A stretch of 64,000 bases of DNA from Marinibactrum halimedae (GTDB lineage: Bacteria; Pseudomonadota; Gammaproteobacteria; Pseudomonadales; Cellvibrionaceae), in NCBI RefSeq assembly GCF_021234875.1, contig NZ_JAJQVM010000016.1, positions 51,054-115,053 on the forward strand, given 5' to 3'. A program made the position numbers and the translations under genes. The notes below the pieces were generated by a model. The model was not told the origin of the DNA, searched no databases, and was given only the letters and a program-made list of their open reading frames with translations. Positions 63,675-64,000 of the stretch are shown here, piece after piece (position 1 is the stretch's first letter; every line of letters begins with the position of its first letter).

Positions 63675-64000
63675 AGGGCACCTCTAAAAATAGCCCAACT
63701 TTGATATAATCTCACTGTTCAAAAATTTCAAGAGTTTCCTTCTATGTCTCAGCCCGGCTTTTTTGATTTAGATGACAGGTATCGCAAGTTAGATGAAAAA
63801 GATCCATTAGTTCATCTCAACAAACTGATATTTTGGGAAGCCTTTCGTCCGACCTTAAAGGAAATACGAAAGTCAAACCGAAAAAGCAATGCGGGTCGTA
63901 AAGCCTATGACGAGCTTCTGATGTTCAAAGTACTCGTACTTCAGCACTTATACAATGTATCCGATGATCAGATAGAGTACCAAATACGGGACCGCTATTC
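63675..64000 (+). mobile_element. IS5-family insertion sequence, left part
   Basis: A transposase start lies 69 bases inside a probable left end (GGGCACCTCTAAAAATAG near 63676-63693). The element is cut by the window edge, so the right inverted repeat and target duplication cannot be checked. Confidence 0.7.
63744..64000 (+). CDS. IS5-family transposase, N-terminal part (3' truncated by window edge)
   Basis: From ATG 63744 the frame stays open to the window end (85 residues): MSQPGFFDLDDRYRKLDEK, then LNKLIFWEAFRPTL, NAGRKAYDELLMFKVLVLQHLYN and SDDQIEYQIRDRYS. This is the N-terminal domain of IS5-family (DDE) transposases. The catalytic residues lie beyond the window. Confidence 0.9.
   Translation, partial: MSQPGFFDLDDRYRKLDEKDPLVHLNKLIFWEAFRPTLKEIRKSNRKSNAGRKAYDELLMFKVLVLQHLYNVSDDQIEYQIRDRY

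Overview
The window looks like chromosomal DNA of a moderate-GC gammaproteobacterium, probably a marine, aerobic, type IV-piliated member of the Oceanospirillales/Pseudomonadales neighbourhood. The evidence is a Pseudomonas-like pepN-DUF2797-yeaC-rhomboid-phosphatase-nadK block, a fimT-pilV-pilW-pilX-pilY1-pilE minor pilin cluster, PhaB, a CsiV-family protein, a Tus-family protein and a rimB-rimK-desuccinylase operon. The species cannot be fixed from sequence reading alone.

Layout. 1-4.0 kb (+): the end of a CsiV-like gene, an alpha/beta hydrolase and a Tus-family replication-terminator protein overlap as one operon, followed by an EAL phosphodiesterase. 3.9-12.3 kb (-): cdd, pepN, DUF2797, yeaC/DUF1315, glpG-type rhomboid, metallophosphoesterase, nadK. 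12.5-19.6 kb: DUF1853, an aromatic/aspartate aminotransferase divergent from an Lrp-type regulator, a cNMP-binding/rhodanese-like protein, a D-cysteine desulfhydrase/ACC deaminase-like enzyme, a coiled-coil protein and a possible 27-aa acidic peptide. 19.9-27.0 kb (-): minor pilin operon with an extra small secreted protein between pilX and pilY1. 27.3-31.5 kb: serC, cnoX, a 1.2-kb AT-rich gap, phaB. 31.9-36.4 kb: six tRNA genes (Asp, Val, Pro, His, Arg, Pro) around a PAS histidine kinase, a flavin reductase and a hypothetical gene. 36.8-40.7 kb (+): folD, truC, rsuA, an RsmC-like methyltransferase and a ketoacyl synthase III remnant. 41-45.5 kb: a large lipoprotein, a SnoaL-like protein, a DUF4386-like membrane protein and a VOC protein. 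45.6-49.7 kb (+): rimB-rimK-desuccinylase, a half-size GDT1 transporter and an MscS channel. 50.9-54.4 kb (+): a di-haem cytochrome c peroxidase followed after 13 bp by a hybrid histidine kinase. 55.2-60.2 kb: a 921-aa alpha-dioxygenase-like haem peroxidase with a catalase-like C-terminal extension, convergent with a Tat-type GMC oxidoreductase. 60.5-63.4 kb: a membrane protein and small secreted proteins of unknown function. 63.7 kb to the end: the start of an IS5-family element.

The two most interesting signals are (i) the alpha-dioxygenase/catalase-like fusion next to a secreted GMC oxidoreductase, which suggests a bacterial oxylipin or fatty-acid peroxide system, and (ii) a window-wide habit of short (12-22 bp) tandem duplications. 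These lie mostly in intergenic and 3'-flanking DNA, reach an 8 x 16-bp array at 9071-9198, and twice appear to have copied a gene's start codon.
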